In this document: positions 1 through 6,091 of the stretch, piece after piece
Position numbering within the stretch: the stretch's first letter is position 1
Layout: every line of letters begins with the position of its first letter
NCBI GenBank assembly: GCA_017416505.1
Contig: JAFQCI010000063.1
Span: 1-6,101, forward strand
DNA from: Lachnospiraceae bacterium
GTDB lineage: Bacteria; Bacillota_A; Clostridia; Lachnospirales; Lachnospiraceae
DNA: 6,101 bases
Reading direction: 5' to 3'
Position numbers and translations under genes: made by a program
Notes under the pieces: model-generated
The model's input: the letters and a program-made list of their open reading frames with translations, nothing else
Database searches by the model: none
Told to the model about the DNA's origin: nothing

Positions 1-1
1 C

Positions 2-28
2 CTTTTTGCAAGAAAAAATTGCAAAAAG
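2..28. repeat. Inverted repeat just after the operon, possible terminator
   Basis: CTTTTTGCAA (2-11) and TTGCAAAAAG (19-28) are perfect 10-bp inverted arms around a 7-base A-rich loop, starting 8 bases past the TAA of recombinase C. On the plus strand the repeat is followed by CTTATTTTTTA, on the minus strand by sequence outside the window. It could be a bidirectional, AT-rich terminator ending the recombinase operon, or a DNA site near the element's end. The window stops too early to decide. Confidence 0.5.
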
Positions 29-36
29 CTTATTTT

Positions 37-1683
37 TTATGCGGCATTTTTATCACAGGGAAAAGAAGCCATTATTTCATAGCCACCCTTAATACAAATT
101 TGAAGATTGTTATCTTGGGTCACTCGAATAGACGTCACCATTCGACGAATAAAGCCGTCATTAAATTCAGGAATAACGACCATATCTTCCGTTAAATGTT
201 TTTCTATACGTTCCATTTCTTTTCTCGCTTTTTCATTATGATTCAGCTGTTCTAAGATGTTTTCTTTTTTCTCTCTTAAAACACGAAGTTGCTCATTGCA
301 CTCGCCGATCGCTGCATCATATTTATCTCTATTTGACTTAAACTTTACTGCGAGCTCGGTAAGTTCATCAATACGTCCCATTGCATCGGATATTGCCATC
401 TCGATAACATACAACTCATTAGAGTGTTCGTCGCCGGCAGCCGCATAGATCATTCTGCTTTTCAAAACTTCATATCCGTTTTCTCTCTTTGCCAATACAG
501 AAGATAGTGCTTCACAAATAGTCTTCTTTAGAAGTTCTTCTTCTAAACCCTTGGAGTTACTGCAGTACTTGTCTCCATTTTCAAGGCGACTAATGCAGCG
601 CCAGTAGTAGTGGGCCCCATCTTTCTTCTTATGATACTTTCTGCGGTAATGGCTTCCACATTCAGCACATACTAATAGTTCTGACAAAGCATGTTTGCCG
701 CTATATCGACCACGGCCTGAAATGGAATCTTCAGACTTACTTCTTTGAGCATTACGTCGTGCCATTTCAGACTGTGCGGCATAATACATACTTCTCGAGA
801 TTATTTGTGGATGATCATCAATAACAAGATATTTTGTTTTTTTACCATTATTGATTTTCTTTCGTTTGCTGATGCAATCAACACAATATGTTTTTTGATG
901 CATAACATCTCCACAATACTTTTCATTCTGAAGCATTGTAGTAATGAGTTTTGGTTGCCACTCGCTCTTTCCGCGATATGTTTTTACACCGTTCTTTTCA
1001 AGTTCTGCTTTAATTTGTCCTGCACTCTTTCCATCAAGAAACATTTGAAAAATCGAACGAACAACCTTTGCTTCCTCTTCAACAATATAAACTTCTTTAG
1101 TCACCTTATCACGACGATAACCGAACATATTCATATTGCAGCAGTAAGTACCATTCTCCATTCGTTTACTAATGCCCCATTTTACATTAGCACTAATGTT
1201 TTCGCTCTCAGACTGAGCCATAACACTGTATATACCGATGTATGTTTCGCTGTCTTCTTTTAAGGAGTTAATATTTTGCTCTTCAAAATAGATTGCAATA
1301 CCCATTGCCTTAAGTTTACGAACAAAAGAAAGACTATCAACGATGTTTCTTGCAAAACGAGAAACCGATTTAGTCAGGATCATATCGATTTTCCCTTTTT
1401 CACAATCCCTAATCATTCTAAGAAAGTTTTCTCTCTTCTTAACTAATGTTCCGGTAATGCCCTCATCTGCGTAAACGTCAACAAATTCCCAATCAGGATT
1501 CTCCGAAATATGTTTTGTATAATACTCCATTTGGGCGCGATAACTGTTCATCTGGTCTTCACTATCAGTCGAGACACGACAATAAGCAGCAACTTTAATT
1601 TTTTTGCCATAAGCAACTCTTGATGTTTTTGATTCATCAGCAGGAATCCTGGTGACAATTTTTTTCTTTCCTTCGTTATCCAT
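37..1683 (-). CDS. Large serine recombinase C (catalytic)
   Basis: Counted from the ATG at 1683 the protein has 548 aa, the largest of the three. The resolvase domain (about 29-172) contains YCRVS with nucleophile Ser38 and Arg36, YADEGITGT (71-79) and SRFARN (108-113). The recombinase domain starts near MFGYR (186-190) and includes NEKYCGD (253-259). A zinc ribbon is formed by Cys339, Cys342, Cys363 and Cys374, with a basic stretch between the cysteine pairs. A coiled coil (about 440-510) and a short beta-rich tail follow. The catalytic core is close to that of A (shared CRVSTDSEDQ, DVYADEGITGT, SVSRFARN), while the C-terminal part, which usually sets DNA specificity, differs. C may therefore act with A and B on one site or form a second enzyme with another site. 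A longer start at 1719 is possible but lacks a ribosome site. Confidence 0.94.
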   Translation of the reverse strand: MDNEGKKKIVTRIPADESKTSRVAYGKKIKVAAYCRVSTDSEDQMNSYRAQMEYYTKHISENPDWEFVDVYADEGITGTLVKKRENFLRMIRDCEKGKIDMILTKSVSRFARNIVDSLSFVRKLKAMGIAIYFEEQNINSLKEDSETYIGIYSVMAQSESENISANVKWGISKRMENGTYCCNMNMFGYRRDKVTKEVYIVEEEAKVVRSIFQMFLDGKSAGQIKAELEKNGVKTYRGKSEWQPKLITTMLQNEKYCGDVMHQKTYCVDCISKRKKINNGKKTKYLVIDDHPQIISRSMYYAAQSEMARRNAQRSKSEDSISGRGRYSGKHALSELLVCAECGSHYRRKYHKKKDGAHYYWRCISRLENGDKYCSNSKGLEEELLKKTICEALSSVLAKRENGYEVLKSRMIYAAAGDEHSNELYVIEMAISDAMGRIDELTELAVKFKSNRDKYDAAIGECNEQLRVLREKKENILEQLNHNEKARKEMERIEKHLTEDMVVIPEFNDGFIRRMVTSIRVTQDNNLQICIKGGYEIMASFPCDKNAA

Positions 1684-2551
1684 TACTCTCAACCTCCAAA
1701 TTCCCAATTGTTCTGCCATTTATGAGATTAACATTTATATTGCCATCGGCTAAAACAACAATAGAAGTTACTATTTTTTTGATTAACTTCATATCCAATT
1801 TGTCCGTTTTAGGTTTGTACTCATGCAAAAAGTCGTATAGAACATCACTTACGCTTTTTGATGGGTCCAATTCCATGTTATCGAACTTATCTGATGCTAT
1901 CTCATAAATCATTTTCTTCGTAGGATGAAACATCGGGTTTTCTTGGGAAATATCCTGTTTCACCTGACGCTCTTTAAGATTGATTTCTCGTGTGTTTATC
2001 GCCGGCTGTATATCGCTTTTATATAAAACTCTGTAGGGCTGTTCAATTATTTTATCAAGCACTTTTTGAATTTTGGAAAAGAATACCTGGTCATCAAGAT
2101 ATTCCTTCGTGTTAGAACAGCCATTGGTACACAACCAACGCTCACGAATTTTATATTTTTTTCTTCGCGTAAACCTTTTGCCGCATCTTTCACACACTGT
2201 AATAGATTTTAGAAAGGCAACTTCTTTAGAATCCTTTTCTCTGGTCCCTGCCTTGCTCATTCTAATTTTATATGCCTCATCATATAAGGCTTTACTTATG
2301 ATTGCAGGATACTCATCATCCCCTAAATAATGAGTATTTTCAAGTATTCTTCTGACGGTGTTTTTACTCCATTCAGTTTTATCCTTATAATAAGGAACAC
2401 CATTATTGGTTAATTCTTTCGCTATTTCTGATAAAGGACTTCCTTTAACATAATCTCTGTAAATTTTCTGGACAATTTCAGCTTCTTCCGGTACAACCCT
2501 AAAAATAAACTGCTCCTTATAATACCCGTATAAAACAAATCTTAATTCCAT
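1676..2551 (-). CDS. Serine recombinase-family protein B lacking the catalytic domain
   Basis: This 291-aa protein begins where the catalytic domain of A and C would already have ended. Its residues 9-31 (GYY...VVPEEAEIVQKIYRDY) align with A from GYK at 181 onward, so the whole resolvase domain, nucleophilic serine included, is absent. What remains is the recombinase DNA-binding domain (about 5-110, with ENTHYLGDD), a compact zinc ribbon (Cys120, Cys123, Cys141, Cys145), and a tail ending IKKIVTSIVVLADGN, close to the tail of C (MVTSIRVTQDNN). The frame is intact, has its own ribosome site, and overlaps A by 10 nt and C by 8 nt. This argues for a functional protein made in step with its neighbours. 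A likely role is an accessory DNA-binding partner, for example in site choice or recombination direction; that is inference. The alternative is an ancestral deletion product kept only by linkage. Confidence 0.88.
   Translation of the reverse strand: MELRFVLYGYYKEQFIFRVVPEEAEIVQKIYRDYVKGSPLSEIAKELTNNGVPYYKDKTEWSKNTVRRILENTHYLGDDEYPAIISKALYDEAYKIRMSKAGTREKDSKEVAFLKSITVCERCGKRFTRRKKYKIRERWLCTNGCSNTKEYLDDQVFFSKIQKVLDKIIEQPYRVLYKSDIQPAINTREINLKERQVKQDISQENPMFHPTKKMIYEIASDKFDNMELDPSKSVSDVLYDFLHEYKPKTDKLDMKLIKKIVTSIVVLADGNINVNLINGRTIGNLEVESNG
1693..1697 (-). promoter_or_regulatory. Shine-Dalgarno site fixing the start of recombinase C
   Basis: GGAGG lies 9 nt before the ATG at 1683. The in-frame ATG at 1719 has no such site. 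Choosing 1683 gives a stop/start overlap in which ATGGATAA holds both the start of C and the TAA of B. Confidence 0.8.
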
Positions 2552-4092
2552 GCTATCTTCTCCCTTAACGTAATCCCACATTTTAGTTCGAACACCAAAC
2601 GATTCTCTTCAACAAGAACACGTTTAATAAGCGCATTAAAGAGTTTATGGTCATACTCAATAATTGCTTTTGGTGCCTCATCCATAAATGCAATCGTCTG
2701 ACGTAATTCCTCAATACACTGTTCTTCTTCGTCATCTGCAAGGAGTTTTCTTCTCTTTACACGCAGATCAGCAATTTTCTTTTTGATGTCTGCAGCGCGC
2801 ACATTAAATACTTCTTTATCCAGGGTTCGAGTTTCGAGTAGTCTTGATAAATATGTCAGTCTTTCTCCTAACGCAAGTAATTCCTCATCAATTGCAATAA
2901 CTTCTGAACGACTTTTCGTTATGCTTGCCTTAAGTTCTATCAAACGATTATATGTGGATTTTAGTATTTCACCCTCGTGTTGCTTGAGCTTGTTATAGAA
3001 ATTACGAAATGTTCTCTCTACAATCTCTTCACTCATTGGATGTGTAACACACCTGCGCCCAGCTGTTCCGTTCTGAGAGCAAGCCCAATAAGTTATTCCA
3101 TTCTGAACGTGCATTTTATACGCCCATGTGCAATCACTACAGAAGATCTTCCCGGTAAATTTGTGCCTTTTTACCGGCGCTTTCTCTTCATTTAGAATAA
3201 GATTTTTTTCTAGCATTTCTTTTACAGCATAAAAAACATCTTTATCTAAGATTGCTTCGTGAGAGTTAGACACATAATACTGGTCAACCTCTCCCCTGTT
3301 CTTTCTATTCCGAAAAGGAAGTTCAGTGGGAGTATAAGTTTTCTGATGCAATGTATCTCCGATATATTTTTCGTTTGATAAAATATATCGAACACGTTCT
3401 TTACCCCAGGGTTTTCCGATAGCATCGTTGTTGTTTAATTCTTGAGCAATACGTCCAAAGCCCATACCCGCAAGATAGTATTGAAAAATCCGCCTTACGA
3501 TTTCTGCTTCCTCAGGAATAGGAATGAGTGTATCATCCTCTATTTTGTATCCAAAAGGCGCATTAACAAAGGCAAAGTCACCTGTTTCCATTCGCATTTG
3601 GTTGGATCTCTTAACTCGTCTGGAAGCCGCTATCGATTCGCTTTGAGCAAACGCACTCTTGATATATAAAATCAATTCGTGATTCATCGTTTTGCTATCG
3701 ATACCATCATTTTCAAAAAAGACCGAAACACCGCATGACTTTAATTCCCTTATATAATCAATGCATTCAAGTGAATTTCTTGCAAAACGAGAAACACTTT
3801 TTACATAAATACGATCAATTTTTCCTGCTCTGCAATCCTTAATCATACGCATAAATTCGTCTCTTTTATTAACACAGGTTCCAGTTATACCTTCATCAGC
3901 ATATACATCGACTAATATCATGTCTTTTTGTTTTCTGACGAATTCATTATAATACTTAACCTGCGTTACAAACGAATTAACCTGGTCCTCAGAGTCTGTG
4001 CTAACTCTGCAGTACGCGGCGACACGTTGTTTTGGCTTTTTTGTTTCTTCTGTTTCAGGCTTCACTACATAAATTTGTTTTACCCTATCCAT
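2542..4092 (-). CDS. Large serine recombinase A (catalytic)
   Basis: This 516-aa protein is a complete large serine recombinase, the family that integrates, excises or inverts DNA through a transient phosphoserine link. The resolvase catalytic domain spans about residues 22-165: YCRVS has the nucleophile Ser31 and Arg29, followed by YADEGITGT (64-72) and SRFARN (101-106), which carries active-site arginines. The recombinase DNA-binding domain begins near PFGYK (179-183) and runs to about 300, with NEKYIGD (240-246). A zinc ribbon uses Cys318, Cys321, Cys338 and Cys348. A charged coiled coil (about 365-460) precedes a C-terminal tail resembling those of B and C. The ATG follows AGAGG by 7 nt. 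Its stop lies inside the start region of gene B (10-nt overlap). Nothing essential appears missing, so it should be active. Target site and direction of recombination cannot be read from the sequence. Confidence 0.95.
   Translation of the reverse strand: MDRVKQIYVVKPETEETKKPKQRVAAYCRVSTDSEDQVNSFVTQVKYYNEFVRKQKDMILVDVYADEGITGTCVNKRDEFMRMIKDCRAGKIDRIYVKSVSRFARNSLECIDYIRELKSCGVSVFFENDGIDSKTMNHELILYIKSAFAQSESIAASRRVKRSNQMRMETGDFAFVNAPFGYKIEDDTLIPIPEEAEIVRRIFQYYLAGMGFGRIAQELNNNDAIGKPWGKERVRYILSNEKYIGDTLHQKTYTPTELPFRNRKNRGEVDQYYVSNSHEAILDKDVFYAVKEMLEKNLILNEEKAPVKRHKFTGKIFCSDCTWAYKMHVQNGITYWACSQNGTAGRRCVTHPMSEEIVERTFRNFYNKLKQHEGEILKSTYNRLIELKASITKSRSEVIAIDEELLALGERLTYLSRLLETRTLDKEVFNVRAADIKKKIADLRVKRRKLLADDEEEQCIEELRQTIAFMDEAPKAIIEYDHKLFNALIKRVLVEENRLVFELKCGITLREKIAWN
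2560..2564 (-). promoter_or_regulatory. Shine-Dalgarno site fixing the start of recombinase B
   Basis: GGGAG lies 8 nt before the ATG at 2551, inside the end of gene A. The longer in-frame option, an ATG at 2581, has no purine-rich site before it, so 2551 is preferred. This matters because even the longer start would not restore a catalytic domain. Confidence 0.75.
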
Positions 4093-4122
4093 ATCAATTC
4101 CTCTCTTTCATAGATGTTGAAA

Positions 4123-4314
4123 TCATTCTACTAAAGAAGAGGTATCTTTACGAATGTGCGGAAACAAAGGCTCCTCATATGTTCCTAAAAATCTTGCGCT
4201 TGTCTTATTTACAGAATTAAAAACATCTTCACTAATTATTCCATTTATAAGAAGATTCTGCGAAAGAATAAACACCATTAAATAATCGAGTTCATTTTCC
4301 GCATTTAATTGCAT
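4123..4314 (-). CDS. Small SHOCT-like protein, first gene of the recombinase operon
   Basis: This 63-aa protein starts at an ATG 4 nt behind a GGAGG (4323-4319). It ends 30 nt before the start of recombinase A on the same strand, with no promoter or terminator between, so the two are very likely cotranscribed. Residues about 9-40 form a helical stretch with the pattern LDYLM..L..NGIISEDVFNSV, resembling the SHOCT (short C-terminal) domain, in which a helix, a 'G-I-I-S/T-E-E-F' turn and a second helix recur. The C-terminus carries FLGTYEEPLFPHIR. From general knowledge, small proteins of this kind often precede serine recombinase genes in clostridial elements. A role in regulating or assisting the recombinases is inference; no catalytic motif, signal peptide or membrane segment is evident. 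Confidence 0.72.
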   Translation of the reverse strand: MQLNAENELDYLMVFILSQNLLINGIISEDVFNSVNKTSARFLGTYEEPLFPHIRKDTSSLVE

Positions 4315-4368
4315 AATACCTCCATCTTTCTAAAATATTCTTATAAAAGTGATGCACAAATTTCTTTC

Positions 4369-4380
4369 CCGCAAATGCGG
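4369..4380 (-). repeat. Short GC-rich inverted repeat between terminator and first gene
   Basis: CCGCATTTGCGG is a palindrome in an otherwise AT-rich leader, 8 nt past the terminator's T tract. As RNA it gives only a 4-bp stem with an AUUU loop. As DNA it could be a protein-binding site. No function can be assigned. Confidence 0.35.
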
Positions 4381-4388
4381 CCCCTATG

Positions 4389-4424
4389 AAAAAAACAAGA
4401 GCACCCATCCGAAGATAGGTGCTC
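4389..4424 (-). terminator. Intrinsic terminator inside the operon leader
   Basis: Minus-strand positions 4424-4399 form an 11-bp stem closed by a C(UUCG)G tetraloop, followed by TTGTTTTTTT (4398-4389). The stem is continuous only on the minus strand, where one pair is a U-G wobble (4417/4406). On the plus strand the same position is a C-A mismatch and no T tract follows. The orientation is thus clear. It sits 75 nt before the first gene of the operon it would silence, and it may also end transcripts from the gene upstream. Confidence 0.88.
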
Positions 4425-4446
4425 CTATAAAATTACTGCTCTTGTG

Positions 4447-4518
4447 CTAACAGATAATATGCATAATTACCCCCATCAACGGTATGACATTGCTTCCCAT
4501 CAATATGTAATTAAACAT
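4447..4518 (-). CDS. Possible 23-codon leader peptide in the attenuator
   Basis: An ATG at 4518 opens a 23-codon frame ending in Cys-TAG. It begins MFNYILMG and ends VIMHIIC, and is strongly hydrophobic with four methionines. GAGG (4526-4523) lies 4 nt upstream, a short but usable spacing; the operon's first real gene has the same spacing. A shorter alternative, MHIIC, begins at 4464 behind GGGGGT and shares the stop. An overlapping mini-frame MSYR-stop begins at 4490. The feature rests on position rather than homology: the stop sits one base from the antiterminator arm. Weak inverted arms ATATGT/ACATAT (4520-4515 and 4508-4503) could fold over the start. Which of these frames is used cannot be decided from one sequence. 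Confidence 0.4.
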   Translation of the reverse strand: MFNYILMGSNVIPLMGVIMHIIC

Positions 4519-4574
4519 ATACCCTCGTTTGCATAGTTCATTAAGCAATAGATACTTTTATTAAGTTTTAATTC

Positions 4575-4603
4575 ATTGTATCACAGTAATTTTGTTTTGT
4601 CAA
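4575..4603 (-). promoter_or_regulatory. Near-consensus extended -10 promoter for the recombinase operon
   Basis: On the minus strand TTGACA (4603-4598) is a perfect -35 box. It is followed by a 17-nt spacer and TACAAT (4580-4575), one mismatch from the consensus -10. A TG sits one base upstream of the -10, giving an extended -10 element. Predicted start of transcription is near 4568. It lies only 19 bases past the stop of the preceding gene and is the only strong promoter seen before the small protein and recombinase genes. Confidence 0.85.
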
Positions 4604-4621
4604 GTATAAAAGTGTAATAAT

Positions 4622-6052
4622 TTATATTTTTCTTTTTGGGGATGTTTTTCTTCTTGACCAACCACGATTTGCTGCCCACTCATTTGAGCTCTCAAAATTC
4701 TTGTTACTTGGATCACTTGAGGTAGTTAAAAATTCAACAAATCCAGATACACCTCCAACATCCTCGATCAAATCCAACCCATCACTTTTTACACATATTG
4801 GTCTATGCTCTGCAATCACCTGATCAACAGTTTCAGCATCAATCTCATCTGAATAATCATCAAAGTATACATTAGTACAGGTTATGTTTACTTTCCAATC
4901 ATCACCGTAATCATAATAATATTCAATATAGTTACTTTGTGATTGAAAACGAATTGTTGAGAAATCATGAAGCTCCTCAAGTTGACGCCAGTATCGTTCC
5001 GGATTAGAAATATACTCTGTCCATCTATCTATCATTTCTGGTTTGCTCTTCTCTATCTTCCTCAGCATTTCTTCCAGTTGTCCTCTATATGCATCACAAG
5101 CTCCACCTGGAAGAATAAGATAATCCATTAGAGTCAAACGTTCAATCAATTTATTATGAACATCATCTGTTATAAGATGTTCCATATTATCATCGGATGG
5201 ATATCTTACACTATTACGAAACTCTTCCACTTTAATTTGATTTTCATAATATAGATCATCTAAAGTTTCATTGTATTCAGGACCGGTATATTTAGATTTA
5301 AGCCAACTATTAAGGCTAACATCACCAGAATAATCATCATCGTAAAACATAGCATAAATATCTCCATCTGGAAAACGGAAATATACACCGCACAAACTCA
5401 AATATCTATCTACACTGTTTTTAGTGAGTTCGTTGAAAACATCTCTTGGAAACCCAAAATTGTGCATATGACAATTTTGCCATCCGAACGCTCTTTGTAT
5501 AAGGTAATGTAAAGCATGCAATGATAAATTCGATGGAACAATTACATCCCTTGTAATGCCTGACTTCATATCTGCCTTTTCATATAAAACTTTCTTTTCA
5601 TCATTCGACAAATAAGATAGGTCAAGTTCTAACCGTATTTTAAGTGCTTTTGGAAGTCTATAATCTTTCTTACCTGAACGTTCTAACAATTTAATACCAC
5701 CTTGTCCTTCACGACTCACCTGTCTATTTACAGCAGATTCTTTTCTATCCCTATATTTTTTGCAACGTGTGGCCTCACTACTTTTATCAGTCTTGAAAAC
5801 ACGAGTATACGGAAGATATGTTTGAACCGCTTTCTCAGAGAGGCATAACTTTTCAGCAATTTCCTTCGTTGATAACCCTTGGTCACGCAAAGCAGCAACT
5901 TCCCTTGTCGTCTTGCTGCTCCATAAGCCATATGTAATAAGAACCCTTCTAACCTTTGTCTTATTCGTGCCAAGTAATTCGGCCGTGTATCCAACAGAAC
6001 CATTTTTCTTATATTCTTCAACAATTTTCTGATGCAACATATCGTTATTCAA
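4622..6052 (-). CDS. Twin-HTH protein with plasmid pRiA4b ORF-3-like (IS1096 passenger TnpR-like) domain
   Basis: The product is 476 aa if translation begins at the TTG at 6052. That codon is chosen because AAGAGGTG (6066-6059) lies 6 nt upstream; a GTG at 6061 overlaps this ribosome site, and an ATG at 6040 is too far from it. Residues about 6-42 and 50-82 look like two helix-turn-helix segments; the second contains GLSTKEIAEKLCLSEKAVQ, in the style of sigma region 4 or LuxR helices. A basic linker follows. From about 128 onward the sequence matches the pRiA4b ORF-3-like family (PF07929): LHALHY (178-183), AFGW (188-191), YDYGDDW (380-386) and DVGGVSGF (431-438). The two halves of that fold are separated by an acidic, Tyr/Asp-rich insert. 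The family is common on plasmids and transposable elements but has no established biochemical role; regulation or DNA binding is inferred from the HTH part. No terminator separates it from the promoter downstream, so its transcript may run into the leader and end at the hairpin at 4424-4399. Confidence 0.85.
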   Translation of the reverse strand: MNNDMLHQKIVEEYKKNGSVGYTAELLGTNKTKVRRVLITYGLWSSKTTREVAALRDQGLSTKEIAEKLCLSEKAVQTYLPYTRVFKTDKSSEATRCKKYRDRKESAVNRQVSREGQGGIKLLERSGKKDYRLPKALKIRLELDLSYLSNDEKKVLYEKADMKSGITRDVIVPSNLSLHALHYLIQRAFGWQNCHMHNFGFPRDVFNELTKNSVDRYLSLCGVYFRFPDGDIYAMFYDDDYSGDVSLNSWLKSKYTGPEYNETLDDLYYENQIKVEEFRNSVRYPSDDNMEHLITDDVHNKLIERLTLMDYLILPGGACDAYRGQLEEMLRKIEKSKPEMIDRWTEYISNPERYWRQLEELHDFSTIRFQSQSNYIEYYYDYGDDWKVNITCTNVYFDDYSDEIDAETVDQVIAEHRPICVKSDGLDLIEDVGGVSGFVEFLTTSSDPSNKNFESSNEWAANRGWSRRKTSPKRKI

Positions 6053-6085
6053 TGCAAACACCTCTTAACTACTTTTTACACTCTC

Positions 6086-6091
6086 ATTATA
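6086..6091 (-). promoter_or_regulatory. Sigma-A -10 box upstream of the HTH/pRiA4b gene
   Basis: On the minus strand the hexamer reads TATAAT, a perfect -10 box, preceded by CA. Transcription would start near 6079, leaving about 26 nt of untranslated leader before the proposed TTG start at 6052. The matching -35 box would lie beyond the right edge of the window, so the promoter is only half visible. Confidence 0.55.

Larger units (their letters stand above)
4389..4568 (-). promoter_or_regulatory. Leader RNA with terminator/antiterminator pair (probable attenuator)
   Basis: About 250 nt separate the predicted transcription start from the first operon ATG at 4314, and the first 180 nt end in a strong intrinsic terminator. 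An upstream segment, ACAAGAGCA (4445-4437), is perfectly complementary over 9 nt to TGCTCTTGT (4403-4395), which is the 3' arm of the terminator plus the start of its U tract. Inside that alternative fold, ATAGG (4428-4424) can pair with CCTAT (4419-4415), sequestering the terminator's 5' arm as well. The two folds are therefore mutually exclusive, as in transcription attenuators. The stop codon of a possible leader peptide (TAG, 4449-4447) directly abuts the antiterminator arm. A ribosome finishing the peptide would mask that arm and favour termination, while one stalled earlier would let the antiterminator form. The pairing is seen in the sequence; the regulatory logic is inferred. No known riboswitch class is recognised. 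Confidence 0.6.

Noticed and set aside
745..1263. 172-aa open frame on the plus strand
   Set aside because: It lies wholly antisense to recombinase C, whose frame has clear catalytic motifs. Its translation is low-complexity, rich in Phe, Ile, Asn and Cys, with no recognisable domain.
1684..1719. Longer N-terminus for recombinase C from the ATG at 1719
   Set aside because: No Shine-Dalgarno site precedes it, whereas the ATG at 1683 has GGAGG 9 nt upstream and gives a normal overlap with B.
2552..2581. Longer N-terminus for protein B from the ATG at 2581
   Set aside because: No ribosome site precedes it, it deepens the overlap with A, and it adds no recognisable domain.
1676..2581. Protein B as a frameshifted remnant of a full recombinase
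   Set aside because: No catalytic-domain sequence lies upstream in any frame; that DNA is the C-terminal coding part of A. B has an intact frame and its own start.
4320..4360. A second promoter just before the small SHOCT-like gene
   Set aside because: TTGTGC with a 17-nt spacer leads only to ATTTTA; the match is weak in very AT-rich DNA and far below the promoter at 4603-4575.
4369..4424. CRISPR array or tandem repeats in the intergenic region
   Set aside because: The repeated elements here are inverted arms of hairpins; no direct repeats with regular spacers are present.
5728..6024. 98-aa open frame on the minus strand
   Set aside because: It is an alternative frame inside the HTH/pRiA4b gene, with no domain or convincing ribosome site.
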